From contig JAIRTI010000291.1 in the NCBI GenBank assembly GCA_031255035.1, positions 1 through 6,010 of the forward strand: a stretch of DNA of 6,010 nucleotides. The letters run 5' to 3'. A program made the position numbers and the translations under genes. How positions within the stretch are numbered: position 1 is the stretch's first letter; each line of letters starts with the position of its first letter. The notes under the pieces are model-generated. The model was given only the letters and a program-made list of their open reading frames with translations. It was not told the origin of the DNA and searched no databases. Shown here piece by piece: positions 1-5,987 of the stretch. This DNA is from Desulfovibrio sp. Lineage in GTDB: Bacteria > Desulfobacterota > Desulfovibrionia > Desulfovibrionales > Desulfovibrionaceae.

Positions 1-27
1 ACAGTTGACGAATGACAAGCCGCGACA

Positions 28-56
28 TTGACAGCCCAATGCAGGAAAGCTACATT
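28..56 (+). promoter_or_regulatory. sigma70-type promoter of tRNA-Leu
   Basis: A perfect -35 box TTGACA (28-33) is followed by a 17-base spacer and a good -10 box TACATT (51-56). The predicted start is near 63, about 40 bases before the mature tRNA, and the initial transcribed stretch is very GC-rich (gccgccgctccgcgcgg, 57-73). A GC-rich discriminator downstream of a strong promoter is typical of stable-RNA genes under growth-rate control; that regulatory reading is inference, but the boxes themselves are clear. Confidence 0.75.
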
Positions 57-103
57 TGCCGCCGCTCCGCGCGGACAGGCGTTTGCGGGGCGGCCTGGCG
101 TCA

Positions 104-186
104 GCGAGGGTGGCGGAACTGGTAGACGCACTGGACTTAGAATCCAGCGCTTCGGCGTGGGGGTTCAACTCCCCCCCCTCGCACCA
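104..186 (+). tRNA. tRNA-Leu, anticodon UAG, CCA encoded
   Basis: This is a complete type II tRNA with a long variable arm. The acceptor stem GCGAGGG (104-110) pairs with CCCTCGC (176-182), followed by discriminator A183 and an encoded CCA (184-186). The anticodon stem CTGGA/TCCAG encloses the loop CTTAGAA, giving anticodon UAG, which reads CUA and other CUN leucine codons. The variable arm contains CGC-TTCG-GCG-type pairing, and the T arm is GGGGG (159-163), loop TTCAACT, CCCCC (171-175). The D-loop region carries ggtagacgc as usual for tRNA-Leu. The gene has its own promoter and is not obviously cotranscribed with clpP, which starts 551 bases downstream. Confidence 0.97.
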
Positions 187-239
187 AATAATATGCGCCA
201 AATAATATGCGCCAAATAATATTTGCCAAATAATATTTG
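184..239 (+). repeat. four tandem 14-bp AT-rich units abutting the tRNA 3' end
   Basis: Units at 184-197 and 198-211 read CCAAATAATATGCG, and units at 212-225 and 226-239 read CCAAATAATATTTG. The units have exactly equal length with no indel. The last two each contain the near-palindrome CAAATAATATTTG (213-225, 227-239). The first unit begins with the CCA of the tRNA. The AT-rich core is conspicuous in GC-rich surroundings. Function is unknown: it could be replication-slippage product, protein-binding sites, or a weak tRNA 3' trailer/terminator element. Confidence 0.85.
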
Positions 240-348
240 TTTGATGACTCAGGGCCGCTTGCCCTTGTAGGCTCGGGCAACGTGTTTCACAGGGTTGCCT
301 GAGGAAGACGGATTTTTGACAGTCCGCCCGCAAGCCCGGCATTTTGTT
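240..348. other. intergenic stretch without recognisable feature
   Basis: I see no supported gene, promoter or terminator here. Open frames crossing this stretch and the adjoining repeat (287-602, both strands) have no ribosome binding site, no recognisable domain, and overlap a dispersed repeat, so I do not call them. Confidence 0.5.
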
Positions 349-507
349 GGGTTCCGTCTACACGTATCAACAGGGCGCCACTATCAGCCACCCAATCGCC
401 GGGGCCAGGGACGGAACTGGGGCCGGCGGCCTGGCGCTGTGGGCAGAGCCCACATGCGATCAAATTGGCTTCGGCAAAATTTAGCATTGCTGCTCCCTGC
501 CGGCGCG
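349..507. repeat. dispersed repeat, copy 1
   Basis: This copy aligns in direct orientation with 5824-5968. Bases 349-400 match 5824-5875 at 43 of 52 positions without gaps. A central part (401-437) is diverged and 8 bases longer than in copy 2. Bases 438-473 are identical over 36 positions to 5905-5940, and similarity fades after about 507. The identical block starts with a hairpin, TGTGGGC-AGA-GCCCACA (438-454). Orientation and full boundaries of the element cannot be set from two copies. It may be a family of intergenic palindromic elements or a decayed non-autonomous mobile element; no terminal inverted repeats or target duplications are evident. Confidence 0.8.
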
Positions 508-584
508 ATCTTGCCCTTTGGATATAGAAGGCTTACTGTTAAGTGAGGGGTTGATGCCGGACCGTGCAAATTTTTCCCCTTATG

Positions 585-602
585 TTGGCGTGAATATTGC
601 AT
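585..602 (+). promoter_or_regulatory. candidate sigma54 (-24/-12) promoter upstream of clpP
   Basis: The stretch reads TTGGCGTGAATATTGCAT. It has the invariant GG (587-588) and GC (599-600) separated by exactly 10 bases, with flanking TTGG and TTGCA as in the consensus TTGGCACGnnnnTTGCA; only two core bases differ (GCGTG for GCACG). The predicted start is near 612, about 125 bases before the clpP ATG. No enhancer-binding site is recognised upstream. A sigma70 alternative is much weaker: TTGCCC (511-516) with TACTGT (534-539). The match could be chance, so confidence is moderate. Confidence 0.45.
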
Positions 603-632
603 TATGTCGGCAGCCCCGCTTGTTCCCGCCCT

Positions 633-681
633 CGGGCCGCCCGGCCCGGCCGCAAAGAGAACGCGGGCTTTGCGTCAAAGC
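633..681 (+). other. two stem-loops in the clpP leader
   Basis: The first stem-loop is CGGGCC (633-638), loop GCCC, GGCCCG (643-648). The second is GCTTTG (667-672), loop CGT, CAAAGC (676-681). Both lie between the predicted start and the clpP ribosome binding site. Neither is followed by a T run, so they are not terminators; a role in mRNA stability or leader control is only a possibility. Confidence 0.4.
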
Positions 682-737
682 TCATTGATTCCGATATCGC
701 GGGCCCCGCCCGCCGCAGCATTTCAGGAGATCCGTAC

Positions 738-1346
738 ATGCCCATCCCCATGGTTATTGAAACCACCGGCCGCACGGAACGCGCCTATGACATCTATTCG
801 CGTCTGCTCAAGGACCGCATCGTCCTTCTGGGCGAGGCCGTTGATGATCACGTGGCCTCGCTCATCTGCGCCCAGTTGCTTTTCCTTGAATCCGAAGACC
901 CGGAAAAGGAAATCTACCTCTACATAAACTCCCCCGGCGGGGTTGTTTCCGCCGGACTGGCCATATACGACACCATGCGCTACATCACCTGCCCGGTGGC
1001 TACCTTCTGCATGGGCCAGGCGGCGAGCATGGGCGCTTTGCTCCTGTGCGCCGGCAGCCCCGGCCTGCGTTACGCCCTGCCGCACAGCCGCATCATGATC
1101 CACCAGCCTTCGGGCGGATTTCGCGGCCAGGCCACGGATATAGACATCCACGCCCGCGAGGTGCTGCGTCTGCGCGAGATGCTCAACGAAATCATGGCCG
1201 AACACAGCGGGCAGAGCGTCGAAAGGATCGCCGGCCTCACCGAGCGGGATAATTTTCTGAGCGCCGCCGAGGCCGCGAATCTGGGCCTTATCGACCGCGT
1301 GGTGACCACGCGTGACGACCTGCCGGCAAACGAAAAAGGCGAATGA
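738..1346 (+). CDS. clpP: ATP-dependent Clp protease proteolytic subunit ClpP
   Basis: This is the cytoplasmic serine peptidase that forms a double heptameric chamber and degrades proteins delivered by ClpX or another Clp ATPase. The protein is 202 residues, normal for the family. The catalytic triad is present: Ser97 in GQAASMGA, His122 in MIHQPSGG, and Asp171 in TERDNF. Conserved blocks include [14 protein letters not shown] (residues 15-28) and YLYINSPGG (60-68). The ATG at 738 is chosen because AGGAGA (725-730) lies 7 bases upstream and the family N-terminus begins there; an upstream in-frame TTG at 597 would add 47 residues without homology. There is little or no propeptide by comparison with E. 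coli ClpP. clpX follows after 82 bases, consistent with an operon. No key residue is missing. Confidence 0.98.
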   Translation: MPIPMVIETTGRTERAYDIYSRLLKDRIVLLGEAVDDHVASLICAQLLFLESEDPEKEIYLYINSPGGVVSAGLAIYDTMRYITCPVATFCMGQAASMGALLLCAGSPGLRYALPHSRIMIHQPSGGFRGQATDIDIHAREVLRLREMLNEIMAEHSGQSVERIAGLTERDNFLSAAEAANLGLIDRVVTTRDDLPANEKGE

Positions 1347-1357
1347 TCATCTGAACG

Positions 1358-1374
1358 GCGGCCCTTGCGGCCGC
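1358..1374 (+). other. GC stem-loop between clpP and clpX
   Basis: GCGGCC (1358-1363), loop CTTGC, pairs with GGCCGC (1369-1374), starting 11 bases after the clpP stop. No T run follows, so it is unlikely to terminate. It may protect or differentially stabilise the clpP part of a clpP-clpX mRNA, which is inference only. Confidence 0.45.
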
Positions 1375-1428
1375 TTGCGCCGGGAAAATCACCCGTCCGG
1401 CGCGCATTCGAATGAAAGAGGACCGAAA

Positions 1429-2742
1429 ATGAGTAAAAAGCCCGGAAAGAACGGCAAGGGGGGTCTGCGCTGCTCCTTTTGCGACAAAGGCGACGACGAG
1501 GCCAAACGCCTTATCGAAGGCCCCGACAAAATCTGCATTTGCGACGAATGCGTCGTCTTGTGCAATGAAATAATGGCCAGTCAGACCATGGACGAAGTGC
1601 GCGAGGAAGGCGGCTTGCTGCCCCCCGCCGAATTGAAGGCCCGCCTCGACGAATATGTCATAGGCCAGGATCGGGCCAAAAAGATATTGGCCGTTGCCGT
1701 GTACAACCATTACAAGCGCGTCTTTTTTAAAGAGGCCATCGGCGACGACGTGGAGCTTGAAAAGAGCAATATCCTGCTCATGGGGCCTTCGGGCAGCGGC
1801 AAGACCCTGCTGGCCAAAACCCTGGCCCGCGTCCTGAACGTGCCTTTCGCCATTGCCGACGCCACCACGCTTACCGAAGCCGGCTATGTGGGCGAAGATG
1901 TGGAGAACATCCTCGTCCAGTTGCTTCAGAACGCCGATTACGACCTTGAGGCCGCGGCCAGGGGCATCATTTATATTGACGAAATCGACAAGATTTCCCG
2001 CAAGGGCGACAGCCCCTCCATCACCCGCGACGTGTCCGGCGAAGGCGTGCAGCAGGCCCTGCTGAAAATCATTGAAGGCACCGAGGCCAACATCCCCCCC
2101 AAGGGAGGGCGCAAGCATCCGCAGCAGGAATACATCCGCATGGATACTTCCAATATCCTGTTCATTCTGGGCGGCGCTTTTGTGGGGCTTGAAAAAATCG
2201 TGTCCCAGCGCACACGCGGGCGGGCCATGGGCTTTGGCGCCCGCATCGAGGGCGGCGAAAAGAAAAGCAAAAACGGCGCGGTGAAAAAGAAGTCCGATCT
2301 GGATTATCTCGAACAGGTACACCCCAACGACCTGGTCAAGTTCGGCCTGATTCCCGAGTTTGTCGGCCGTATTCCGGTGATCACCCACCTGGACGAGCTT
2401 TTGGAAGACGATCTGGTGCGGGTGCTCACCGAGCCGAAAAACGCCCTGGTGCGCCAGTACCAGAAGCTGTTCGGACTGGACAACGTCACCTTGCGTTTCA
2501 CCCAGGACGCCATGCAGGCCGTGGCCAGACAGGCCATCGAACAAAAAACCGGGGCGCGCGGTCTGCGCAACGTGCTGGAAACCGCCATGCTCGACATCAT
2601 GTATTCCCTGCCGTCCGAAACCGGGCTCATGGAGTGCGTGGTCAACGCCGCTGTGGTGGACAAGCACAAGCCGCCGCTGCTTATCTACGAGCGCGACGCT
2701 TTGTCCAACCAGTCCGGAACGGCCGAAGCCGCCGGGCAATAG
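1429..2742 (+). CDS. clpX: ClpX, AAA+ unfoldase of the ClpXP protease
   Basis: ClpX is a hexameric cytoplasmic ATPase that recognises degrons such as SsrA tags, unfolds the protein and threads it into ClpP. The product is 437 residues, a little longer than the usual 410-430. The N-terminal zinc-binding domain has Cys15/Cys18 and Cys38/Cys41 (CSFC, CDEC). The AAA+ core follows: Walker A GPSGSGKT (119-126), pore loop GYVG (152-155), Walker B IIYIDEID (180-187), RKH loop (228-230), arginine finger in GLIPEFVGR (Arg314) and sensor-2 TGARGLR (374-380). The ClpP-contacting loop reads MGF (267-269) instead of the common IGF, and is followed by a lysine-rich insert (about 278-288). The start is ATG 1429 with AAGAGGA at 1416-1422; the upstream in-frame extension is not conserved. 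It sits between clpP and lon on the same strand. Confidence 0.98.
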   Translation: MSKKPGKNGKGGLRCSFCDKGDDEAKRLIEGPDKICICDECVVLCNEIMASQTMDEVREEGGLLPPAELKARLDEYVIGQDRAKKILAVAVYNHYKRVFFKEAIGDDVELEKSNILLMGPSGSGKTLLAKTLARVLNVPFAIADATTLTEAGYVGEDVENILVQLLQNADYDLEAAARGIIYIDEIDKISRKGDSPSITRDVSGEGVQQALLKIIEGTEANIPPKGGRKHPQQEYIRMDTSNILFILGGAFVGLEKIVSQRTRGRAMGFGARIEGGEKKSKNGAVKKKSDLDYLEQVHPNDLVKFGLIPEFVGRIPVITHLDELLEDDLVRVLTEPKNALVRQYQKLFGLDNVTLRFTQDAMQAVARQAIEQKTGARGLRNVLETAMLDIMYSLPSETGLMECVVNAAVVDKHKPPLLIYERDALSNQSGTAEAAGQ

Positions 2743-2763
2743 ACTTTTTTGGGCTTCCAGGAC

Positions 2764-2793
2764 GCTTTGGCGGGCCTTGTCCGGCCCGAAAGC
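2764..2793 (+). other. stem-loop 1 in the clpX-lon gap
   Basis: GCTTT (2764-2768) and CGGGCC (2771-2776) pair with GGCCCG (2783-2788) and AAAGC (2789-2793), interrupted only by a GG bulge; the loop is TTGTCC. No T run follows, so by itself it is not a terminator. It could be an mRNA processing or stabilising structure between clpX and lon. Confidence 0.5.
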
Positions 2794-2811
2794 GGAAGAC
2801 AACAGAACGAA

Positions 2812-2859
2812 ATGGGCCGCCCTCGACGGGACGGGCACGCCGCCGGCGGCCCCATTTTT
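2812..2859 (+). terminator. terminator-like hairpin just before the lon ribosome binding site
   Basis: GGGCCGCC (2814-2821) pairs perfectly with GGCGGCCC (2845-2852); AT (2812-2813) can also pair with AT (2854-2855) across one bulged C. A T5 run (2855-2859) follows directly, and the lon Shine-Dalgarno begins at 2861. The 23-base loop is long for a standard intrinsic terminator, and no clear lon promoter lies between it and the gene. It may therefore act as a partial terminator or attenuator that lowers lon expression relative to clpPX. It may also be fortuitous in this GC-rich DNA. Confidence 0.4.
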
Positions 2860-2870
2860 CAGGAGATCTC

Positions 2871-5342
2871 ATGGCTGAATACAGAAGCGTACTGCCGCCG
2901 TTGGAACTGCCGCTCATGCCCTTGCGCGAGGTGGTCATGTTTCCCAGGGCCATCGCCCCGCTGTTTGTCGGGCGCGAAGGCTCCATCAAGGCCATTGAAA
3001 AGGCCATTGAGATGCACGACAGGCAAATTTTTCTTGTGGCCCAGAGCGATTCGACGCTGACCAAACCCGAAGCCGAAGATTTGTTCAAAATAGGCACGGT
3101 GAGCCGGGTTCTGCAACTGCTGCGCCTTCCGGACGGCTCCATCAAGGTTCTGTTTGAAGGCCTGTACCGCGCCCATTGGACGGCCGCGCCGGGGCCTTTG
3201 TCCGAGAACGGCGCCGAACCGGCCGAAGGTGAAGGTTTTCAACTGGCCCTGGTGCGGCCCTGCGCGGAAGTGCCGGTCAGCGGCCAGGGGCATATGGCCG
3301 CTGTCAACGCCATGCTTGAAACCCTCGACGACTACGCCAAGATGAATAAAAAGCTGACGCTCGAAGTGATGCAGGCCATAACGGCCAACACCAACCCCGG
3401 CGTGCTGGCCGACGCCGTGGCCCCGCACCTCAAGGTCGATTATCTGAAAAAGCAGGCCGCCCTTGAAACGGCCAACCCGGTGGAGCGTCTGGAGATGGTC
3501 TATGGATTGCTCCAGGGCGAGATATCGGCGGCCGGCATTGAAAAGCGGATCAAAAACCGGGTCAGGACGCAGATGGAGCGCAACCAGCGCGAATATTATC
3601 TGAACGAGCAGATCAAGGCCATCAACAAAGAGATGGGCCGGGAAGACGACCCCCAGGAGGAAGTCAACGAGATTGAGCGGCGTCTCGGCGGGAAAAACAT
3701 GCCGGATGAAGCGCGGGAAAAAGCCTTGCGCGAAGTCAAGAAGCTCCGCCAGATACCGCCTTCGTCCGCTGAGTATACCGTGGTGCGCAACTATGTTGAC
3801 TGGGTGCTGGACCTGCCCTGGAACATCCTCAAAGACGCGGCCATTGATATTGAAAACGCCCGCCAGATTCTGGATGCCGATCATTACGGCCTGCAAAAGC
3901 CCAAGGAGCGCATCCTGGAGTTTCTGGCCGTGCAGAAGCTGGTGAACAAGCTCAAAGGCCCCATCCTCTGTCTGGTCGGCCCGCCCGGCGTCGGCAAGAC
4001 GTCGCTTGCCAAATCCGTGGCCAAAGCCACGGGCCGCGAGTTCGTGCGCCTTTCCCTGGGCGGCGTGCGCGACGAGGCGGAGATACGCGGGCACCGCCGC
4101 ACCTACGTGGGCGCGCTCCCCGGCAAAATCATCCAGTCGCTCAAACGGGTGAAGTACAACAACCCGCTCTTCTGCCTGGATGAGATTGACAAACTCAGCA
4201 CGGATTTCCGGGGCGACCCGTCCTCGGCCTTGCTGGAGGTGCTGGACCCGGAGCAGAACAACGCCTTTGTCGACCACTACCTTGATATGGATTACGACTT
4301 GTCCCAGGTGTTTTTCATCACCACGGCCAACTCGCTCCACTCCATCCCCCTGCCTTTGCAGGACCGTATGGAAATCATCAAACTGCCCGGCTACCTCGAA
4401 AACGAAAAACACAGCATCGGCAAGCATTTCCTGCTGCCCAAACAAATCGAGGCCCACGGGCTTGAAACGAAAAATCTGCGCCTGTCGAACAACGGCCTGC
4501 TTGAAATCATCCGCAGCTACACCAAGGAGGCGGGCGTCAGAAACCTTGAGCGTGAAATAGCGGCCATCTGCCGGAAATCCGCCATGCAGATCGTGGCCCT
4601 TGACGACCTGGAAAAACAGGTCATCGTCACCTGCCAGAATTTGTCGCAATTCCTGGGCGTGAAAAAATACCGCTACGGCGAGCGCGAGGACGACCCGCAG
4701 ATCGGCGTGTGCATCGGCCTTGCCTATACAGAACTCGGCGGCGAAATGCTCATGGTGGAAACCGCCCTCATGCCCGGCACCGGCAAGGTGCTTACCACCG
4801 GCAAGCTCGGCGAGGTGATGCAGGAATCCGCCCGCGCGGCGCTCTCCTACGTGCGTTCCCGGTCGGATATGTTCGGCCTTCGGCCGGACTTCCACAAGGA
4901 AATCGACATCCACATCCACGTGCCCGAAGGGGCGATTCCCAAGGACGGCCCGTCAGCGGGCATCACCCTGGCCACCTCGCTGGTCTCGGCGTTGCTGGGC
5001 ATCCCGGTGCGCAACGACATCGCCATGACCGGCGAAATCACCCTGCGCGGCCGGGTGCTGCCCATCGGCGGCCTGCGCGAAAAGCTGTTCGCCGCGCAAA
5101 GGGGGCTCATCACCAGCGTGATCATCCCCAAGGACAACGAAAAAGACCTCAAAGAGGTGCCGGACGACATCCTCAAGGGCCTGACCATTACGGTGGTCAA
5201 CCATGTGGATGAAGTTCTGCCGCAGGCGCTTCTTGCCGGCAGCGGCGAACTGTATCCCGGCCGCGACAACATAACGCCTTTGTACCGCTCTCTGCGTATG
5301 CAGGGTTGCCTGGACGAATCCGCCGGCTCGGCGCCGCACTGA
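2871..5342 (+). CDS. lon: ATP-dependent protease Lon (LonA type)
   Basis: Lon is a soluble hexameric AAA+ serine protease that degrades misfolded and short-lived regulatory proteins in the cytoplasm. The 823-residue protein is normal for bacterial LonA (about 780-820). The N-terminal substrate-binding domain starts with [13 protein letters not shown] (about 13-25), and a helical/coiled region spans roughly 220-300. The ATPase domain has Walker A GPPGVGKT (370-377) and Walker B LFCLDEID (433-440). The C-terminal peptidase domain has the Ser-Lys dyad: Ser695 in PKDGPSAG and Lys738 in GGLREKL. ATG 2871 is chosen because AGGAG (2861-2865) lies 5 bases upstream and the conserved N-terminus begins there; the open frame continues back to 2634 inside clpX without homology. 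The sequence around its ribosome binding site (TTTCAGGAGATC) is identical to that of clpP. It is probably cotranscribed with clpX, subject to the hairpins in the gap. No defect is seen. Confidence 0.98.
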   Translation: MAEYRSVLPPLELPLMPLREVVMFPRAIAPLFVGREGSIKAIEKAIEMHDRQIFLVAQSDSTLTKPEAEDLFKIGTVSRVLQLLRLPDGSIKVLFEGLYRAHWTAAPGPLSENGAEPAEGEGFQLALVRPCAEVPVSGQGHMAAVNAMLETLDDYAKMNKKLTLEVMQAITANTNPGVLADAVAPHLKVDYLKKQAALETANPVERLEMVYGLLQGEISAAGIEKRIKNRVRTQMERNQREYYLNEQIKAINKEMGREDDPQEEVNEIERRLGGKNMPDEAREKALREVKKLRQIPPSSAEYTVVRNYVDWVLDLPWNILKDAAIDIENARQILDADHYGLQKPKERILEFLAVQKLVNKLKGPILCLVGPPGVGKTSLAKSVAKATGREFVRLSLGGVRDEAEIRGHRRTYVGALPGKIIQSLKRVKYNNPLFCLDEIDKLSTDFRGDPSSALLEVLDPEQNNAFVDHYLDMDYDLSQVFFITTANSLHSIPLPLQDRMEIIKLPGYLENEKHSIGKHFLLPKQIEAHGLETKNLRLSNNGLLEIIRSYTKEAGVRNLEREIAAICRKSAMQIVALDDLEKQVIVTCQNLSQFLGVKKYRYGEREDDPQIGVCIGLAYTELGGEMLMVETALMPGTGKVLTTGKLGEVMQESARAALSYVRSRSDMFGLRPDFHKEIDIHIHVPEGAIPKDGPSAGITLATSLVSALLGIPVRNDIAMTGEITLRGRVLPIGGLREKLFAAQRGLITSVIIPKDNEKDLKEVPDDILKGLTITVVNHVDEVLPQALLAGSGELYPGRDNITPLYRSLRMQGCLDESAGSAPH

Positions 5343-5378
5343 ACGGGTGAATGCTCCACCGGCCAAGGCCGTGACCAG

Positions 5379-5407
5379 TTGACAGGCAGCCATTCCAGCG
5401 TTAAGTA
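5379..5407 (+). promoter_or_regulatory. candidate promoter of a + strand small RNA
   Basis: A perfect TTGACA (5379-5384) lies 37 bases after the lon stop. At spacing 16-17 there is only a poor -10 (TTAAGT 5401-5406 or TAAGTA 5402-5407). The predicted start would be about 5411-5415. The -35 is strong and the -10 is weak, so activity is uncertain. Confidence 0.4.
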
Positions 5408-5411
5408 AAAG

Positions 5412-5541
5412 GGGAGCCCCGGCTACTGCGGAAACAGACAGCCAGGGCTGGCACGGCGTGGTTAGCGCCCCCGTGCGCGGCTACCGAGGTGGTTACAGTT
5501 TTCGACCCCGACCAGGTGTCATCTGGTCGGGGTCAACTTTT
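5412..5541 (+). ncRNA. candidate structured antisense small RNA, about 130 nt
   Basis: There is no open reading frame of note on this strand. The stretch lies between a TTGACA box and an intrinsic terminator. It can form several hairpins, including GCACGG (5451-5456) with CCGTGC (5471-5476), and the terminal 12-bp stem. Its 3' end runs antisense through the terminator into the stop codon of the minus-strand small gene at 5540-5608. Two segments could also pair in trans with the initiation region of that gene's mRNA: 5420-5429 (9 of 10 pairs, one a G-U, against 5609-5618) and 5480-5485 (6 of 6 against 5614-5619). These short matches may be chance. Alternatively this is simply the lon 3' untranslated region ending at the terminator. 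Confidence 0.45.
5504..5541 (+). terminator. intrinsic terminator, possibly shared by convergent transcripts
   Basis: A perfect 12-bp stem, GACCCCGACCAG (5504-5515) with CTGGTCGGGGTC (5523-5534), has a 7-base loop and is followed by AAC then TTTT (5538-5541). It is a convincing + strand terminator and could end both the small RNA and lon transcripts. Read from the minus strand the stem is preceded by AAAAGTT but followed by GAAAAC, so termination of the minus-strand transcript is weaker. Confidence 0.75.
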
Positions 5542-5608
5542 ACCGTGCGTCAGACGCCAGTAAAAGCACCACAGCCAGCGCGATGATCAAGGCGATCACG
5601 TACCGCAT
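5540..5608 (-). CDS. 22-residue hydrophobic membrane peptide, type I toxin candidate
   Basis: ATG at 5608-5606 opens 22 codons ending in TAA (5542-5540). The peptide begins MRYVIALIIALAV, continues with VLLLAS, and ends in the charged tail DAR: a basic N-terminus, about 16 consecutive hydrophobic residues, and a short polar end. That is enough for one membrane span and too short for an enzyme. A GAGG Shine-Dalgarno (minus strand, 5622-5619) lies 10 bases before the ATG. Size and composition resemble Ibs-like and other type I toxins that depolarise the membrane. That resemblance is by composition, not demonstrated homology. The gene converges on, and overlaps by its stop codon, a + strand small RNA candidate, as type I loci do. 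It may instead be a leader peptide or a non-coding coincidence. Confidence 0.5.
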   Translation of the reverse strand: MRYVIALIIALAVVLLLASDAR

Positions 5609-5613
5609 CGGCT

Positions 5614-5673
5614 GCTACCCTCTTTTCCGGTTTGCGCCGTGCCAGGCGCAGAGGCAGTGAGAGTAGCCGCGCA
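5614..5673 (-). promoter_or_regulatory. 5' leader of the small peptide gene with possible self-occluded ribosome binding site
   Basis: In the minus-strand RNA, GCTACTCTC (5667-5659) can pair with GAGGGTAGC (5622-5614) over 9 bases with one G-U pair, covering the Shine-Dalgarno. A competing pairing, TTGCGC (minus strand, 5674-5669) with GCGCAA (5637-5632), crosses the first, so the two are mutually exclusive or form a pseudoknot. Occlusion of the ribosome binding site by the mRNA 5' end is a known property of type I toxin messages; here it is predicted by eye only. Confidence 0.35.
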
Positions 5674-5678
5674 AGTTC

Positions 5679-5707
5679 AAGCTACGCTATTGTTCGATTG
5701 GGTTCAA
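5679..5707 (-). promoter_or_regulatory. weak promoter candidate for the minus-strand small gene
   Basis: On the minus strand, TTGAAC (5707-5702), a 17-base spacer and TAGCTT (5684-5679) have the right spacing but only partial consensus. The predicted start near 5672 would place the leader pairing segment at the very 5' end of the mRNA. CTTGAAC occurs twice here (minus strand, 5708-5702 and 5681-5675). Confidence 0.3.
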
Positions 5708-5776
5708 GTTGCCATGCCCGTTTGCAGCAATTCTCATTATGAGCTTTTTGCGGCCCCCCATTTGCCAACTGTGAAA

Positions 5777-5810
5777 GGCAATGCCTCCGGCGGCCGGGGC
5801 GCTGCCCCGG
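5777..5810. other. GC-rich intergenic hairpin element
   Basis: CCGGGGC (5794-5800), loop GCT, GCCCCGG (5804-5810) forms a tight stem. It is preceded by the small dyad AGGC-AAT-GCCT (5776-5786) and CCGGCGGCC. From memory, similar GCCTCCGGCGGCC-plus-hairpin stretches recur between genes in Desulfovibrio genomes. No T run follows. It lies just ahead of repeat copy 2 and may belong to the same composite element. Confidence 0.5.
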
Positions 5811-5823
5811 ACCCTCTCAGTTT

Positions 5824-5968
5824 GGGTTCCAACTGCGCACATCAACAGGGCAGCACTATCAGCCACCCATTCGCCGGGTCCAGGGCCGGCAAGGTCCTGG
5901 CGGGTGTGGGCAGAGCCCACATGCGATCAAATTGGCTTCGACAAAATTAGAATTGCTGGCGGCGCGAT
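5824..5968. repeat. dispersed repeat, copy 2
   Basis: This copy is in the same orientation as 349-507. It shares 43 of 52 positions in the first block (5824-5875) and 36 identical bases at 5905-5940, including the TGTGGGC-AGA-GCCCACA hairpin (5905-5921). The central block is 8 bases shorter than in copy 1. Similarity continues to about 5968 with small indels. Open frames across it on both strands lack ribosome binding sites. Confidence 0.8.
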
Positions 5969-5987
5969 TCTTCTCTGGACTCGCCCA

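Noticed and set aside
28..219. 63-codon open frame across tRNA-Leu
   Set aside because: It overlaps the promoter, the tRNA and the tandem repeat, so it is not a gene.
287..602. Small protein encoded within the dispersed repeat (frames conserved between copies)
   Set aside because: Minus-strand frames share a short peptide stretch in both copies, but differences are mostly amino-acid changing and no ribosome binding site is present.
597..737. In-frame upstream start (TTG) extending clpP by 47 residues
   Set aside because: The extension has no homology to ClpP and the candidate sigma54 promoter overlaps it; ATG 738 has the ribosome binding site and the family N-terminus.
2745..2750. T6 run just after the clpX stop as a terminator
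   Set aside because: The only nearby stem (CGGC-CGAA-GCCG, 2720-2731) is 4 bp and is separated from the T run by 13 bases.
1288..2838. 516-codon open frame on the minus strand opposite clpX
   Set aside because: It is the antisense shadow of clpX, with no recognisable domain or ribosome binding site; long antisense frames are expected in GC-rich coding DNA.
2850..2857. CCCCATTT resembling a sigma32 -10 element before lon
   Set aside because: There is no CTTGAA-like -35 at the right distance, and transcription would start inside or after the lon Shine-Dalgarno.
2859..4919. 686-codon open frame on the minus strand opposite lon
   Set aside because: It is the antisense shadow of lon; the + strand frame has all Lon motifs and the antisense product resembles nothing known.
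5701..5712. GGTTCAAGTTGC resembling a tRNA T arm
   Set aside because: No acceptor, D or anticodon arms can be found around it on either strand.
349..5968. Flanking repeats as attachment sites of an integrated element
   Set aside because: The enclosed genes are housekeeping clpP, clpX and lon with uniform composition and no integrase; a dispersed intergenic repeat is more likely.
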